Shown here one piece after another: positions 7,654 through 9,042 of a DNA stretch of 9,042 nucleotides. The stretch's first letter is position 1. Each line of letters starts with the position of its first letter. The translations under genes were made by a program, and so were the position numbers. The DNA is from an uncultured Aquimarina sp. (lineage in GTDB: Bacteria; Bacteroidota; Bacteroidia; Flavobacteriales; Flavobacteriaceae), in the NCBI GenBank assembly GCA_937958735.1, contig CALGNG010000006.1, forward strand, positions 1-9,042, in the 5' to 3' direction. The notes under the pieces are model-generated. The model made no database searches and was not told the DNA's origin. It was given only the letters and a program-made list of their open reading frames with translations.

Positions 7654-7947
7654 TTAAATGATAGCATTCTATCCAGTGTTCTTGAGTACGTAAACTTATG
7701 CCAGACTTTTTGTTAGAACTTTCTCGTGTTATTTCATGAAAATTAAAAACACCTATTGTACTCGCATATAATTATGGTATAGAAGTTAGAAAATATATTT
7801 TTTGTAGGAGTAATCTCTTTGTTATAATTTATACCTTTTATTTACGTTGTGTTTTTAATTGAGGAAACAAATAACAAGTTGATATAGAGTAAATAATGTT
7901 ATTTTTTTCTGAAAGAACAAATCAAATCACTCAAAATTCAACTTAAA
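7654..7947. other. AT-rich intergenic region, no recognisable gene
   Basis: About 290 bases between the IS256 remnant and the hexosaminidase start. Minus-strand frames here show no family similarity I recognise and are broken by stops. No exact TAnnTTTG box was found; near matches are TACCTTTT at 7832-7839 and a TA/TTTG pair with one extra spacer base near 7796-7804, neither with a convincing -33 partner. No Shine-Dalgarno sequence precedes the ATG at 7948. The promoter of the next gene presumably lies here but cannot be fixed. Confidence 0.5.
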
Positions 7948-9042
7948 ATGAAAACACAATCATTATTAATTCTATTTTTATTTTTATTTAAAATTAGTCA
8001 TTCTCAAACCATTGATTCTGTAGGGTTAATACCTTGGCCTCAGGATCTTAAACAGAATACAGGGGTTCTTAGTCTTAATCTAGATAGTAAAATTATTTTT
8101 GAAACGCCGGAGCTAGAGAAAATTGCCGAAATTTTAAAAGAAGATATAAAAAAAAGAACAGGTTTAGTTTTAGAAATAAGCAATGGATCTTCTAAATCTG
8201 GAGATATCGAACTCTCTTTTAATGACTCGCTAAAAGAAGAAGAATACTCATTAACAGTAGCCGATAAAATTATTATAAAAGCTAAAAATTATAAATCTAC
8301 CATATGGGCTATTTCAACCTTGATTCAAGCATTAGATAGTGATGCAAATCTGCAAAAAATGGAAATTGTAGATTCTCCAGATACTGCTTATCGTGGATTA
8401 ATGATTGATCTTGCTAGAAACTGGCACACAACAAAAGATCTTGAAAATATAATTGATCTATGTAGATTGTATAAAATAAATTTTCTTCAATTACATTTAA
8501 CGGATGATGCCTCTTTTACATTTCCTAGTACATTTTATCCTGAAATAGCAACTCCAAGTAAAAGTTACACATTACAAGAATTAAATGATTTAGAAAAGTA
8601 TTCGCAAGATCGAGGTGTTACTATAATCCCAGAACTAGATGTTCCTGCGCATGCCAGTGCTATGATAAAAGCCTATCCGGAAATTTTTGAAATACCAGGT
8701 AAAGGTGGAATAATTAATTTTTCTTCAGAAGAAGTTTGGGGAGCTACAAAAACGTTAATAGACGAAATTGCTCAAGTTTTTAAATCCACTCCATATATTC
8801 ATATAGGAGGAGATGAAGCTAATCTTTCAGGATTAGAAAGTAATGATGATTTTATTAGAGCTATTGATAAGTATGATGTTGGAGATGTTCAAGGGCTTTT
8901 TAATTATTTTATTAATCAAGTAAATAGTTATGTGAAAAATAATGGTAAAAAAACAATAATATGGGAAGGTTTTAATCCTAGGAAAAGAGGTGCAGCAAGA
9001 TTGGATACAGATATTACTATTTGTCCTTTTGATAATCATACT
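7948..9042 (+). CDS. Beta-N-acetylhexosaminidase, glycoside hydrolase family 20 (partial, open at the right window edge)
   Basis: An uninterrupted frame of 365 codons continuing past the window. GH20 enzymes remove terminal beta-linked GlcNAc or GalNAc from chitin oligomers, glycoproteins or wall fragments by substrate-assisted catalysis. Residues 1 to about 20 (MKTQSLLILFLFLF..SHSQ) are a signal peptide without a lipobox Cys, so export to the periplasm or beyond is expected. Residues about 33-143 fit the N-terminal GH20b alpha/beta domain. The TIM barrel begins at about 146 with YRGLMIDLARNWH (148-160; R149 is the likely substrate-binding Arg). LHLTDD is at 182-187 and PELDVPAHA at 228-236. 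HIGGDEA (285-291) holds the catalytic pair: D289 orients the 2-acetamido group and E290 is the acid/base. W339 in IIWEGF fits an active-site Trp. Family members are usually 500-800 residues, so about half or less is missing; whether a T9SS sorting domain follows is unknown. The ATG at 7948 is chosen because the signal peptide follows directly. Confidence 0.93.
   Translation, partial: MKTQSLLILFLFLFKISHSQTIDSVGLIPWPQDLKQNTGVLSLNLDSKIIFETPELEKIAEILKEDIKKRTGLVLEISNGSSKSGDIELSFNDSLKEEEYSLTVADKIIIKAKNYKSTIWAISTLIQALDSDANLQKMEIVDSPDTAYRGLMIDLARNWHTTKDLENIIDLCRLYKINFLQLHLTDDASFTFPSTFYPEIATPSKSYTLQELNDLEKYSQDRGVTIIPELDVPAHASAMIKAYPEIFEIPGKGGIINFSSEEVWGATKTLIDEIAQVFKSTPYIHIGGDEANLSGLESNDDFIRAIDKYDVGDVQGLFNYFINQVNSYVKNNGKKTIIWEGFNPRKRGAARLDTDITICPFDNHT

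Noticed and set aside
7577..7771. Minus-strand stop-to-stop frame of about 65 codons overlapping the IS256 remnant in another frame
   Set aside because: It contains no Met, resembles no family I know, and its end overlaps the transposase codons out of frame. I also considered it as a shifted continuation of the transposase, but its residues do not fit the region that normally precedes the YPY motif.
8833..9039. Minus-strand open frame of 68 codons rich in Ile, Asn and Lys
   Set aside because: Antisense to the well-supported GH20 catalytic domain; its composition simply reflects AT-rich complement.

Overview
This AT-rich window (roughly one third G+C by eye) looks like chromosome from a flavobacterium-type Bacteroidota. 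Three things support that: a type IX secretion (T9SS) C-terminal sorting domain, a TAnnTTTG-type -7 promoter element with no Shine-Dalgarno sequence before either start codon, and insertion-sequence remnants of kinds common in that phylum.

Layout from left to right. Positions 2-118 hold an internal fragment of an ISL3-family (ISAon1-like) transposase, entering from outside the window and cut off at a stop. Positions 119-270 are a short AT-rich spacer with the promoter candidate for the next gene and a possible second IS tip. Positions 271-7287 are one very large gene for a secreted, modular zinc metalloprotease of 2338 residues. Its order is signal peptide, propeptide-like region, metzincin (reprolysin-like) catalytic domain, three Ig/PKD-like regions, two FN3 domains, four CUB domains each followed by FN3 domains, a jelly-roll (carbohydrate-binding-like) domain, and the T9SS sorting domain. 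Positions 7291 to about 7641 are the right end of a dead IS256-family element, with its terminal repeat almost touching the protease stop codon and its transposase tail on the minus strand carrying a Trp-to-stop mutation. Positions 7654-7947 contain no recognisable gene. Positions 7948-9042 are the first 365 codons of a secreted GH20 beta-N-acetylhexosaminidase that runs off the window.

Both intact genes encode exported hydrolases, one for protein and one for terminal GlcNAc/GalNAc residues. Together they would suit degradation of glycoprotein- or chitin-containing material, but they are separated by an IS scar and there is no evidence that they form an operon. I found no RNA genes, CRISPR array or defence system, and no new multi-gene system. 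The most notable signals are the repeat structure inside the protease gene, with a roughly 404-bp tract duplicated at about 95% identity, and the two IS scars flanking that gene.
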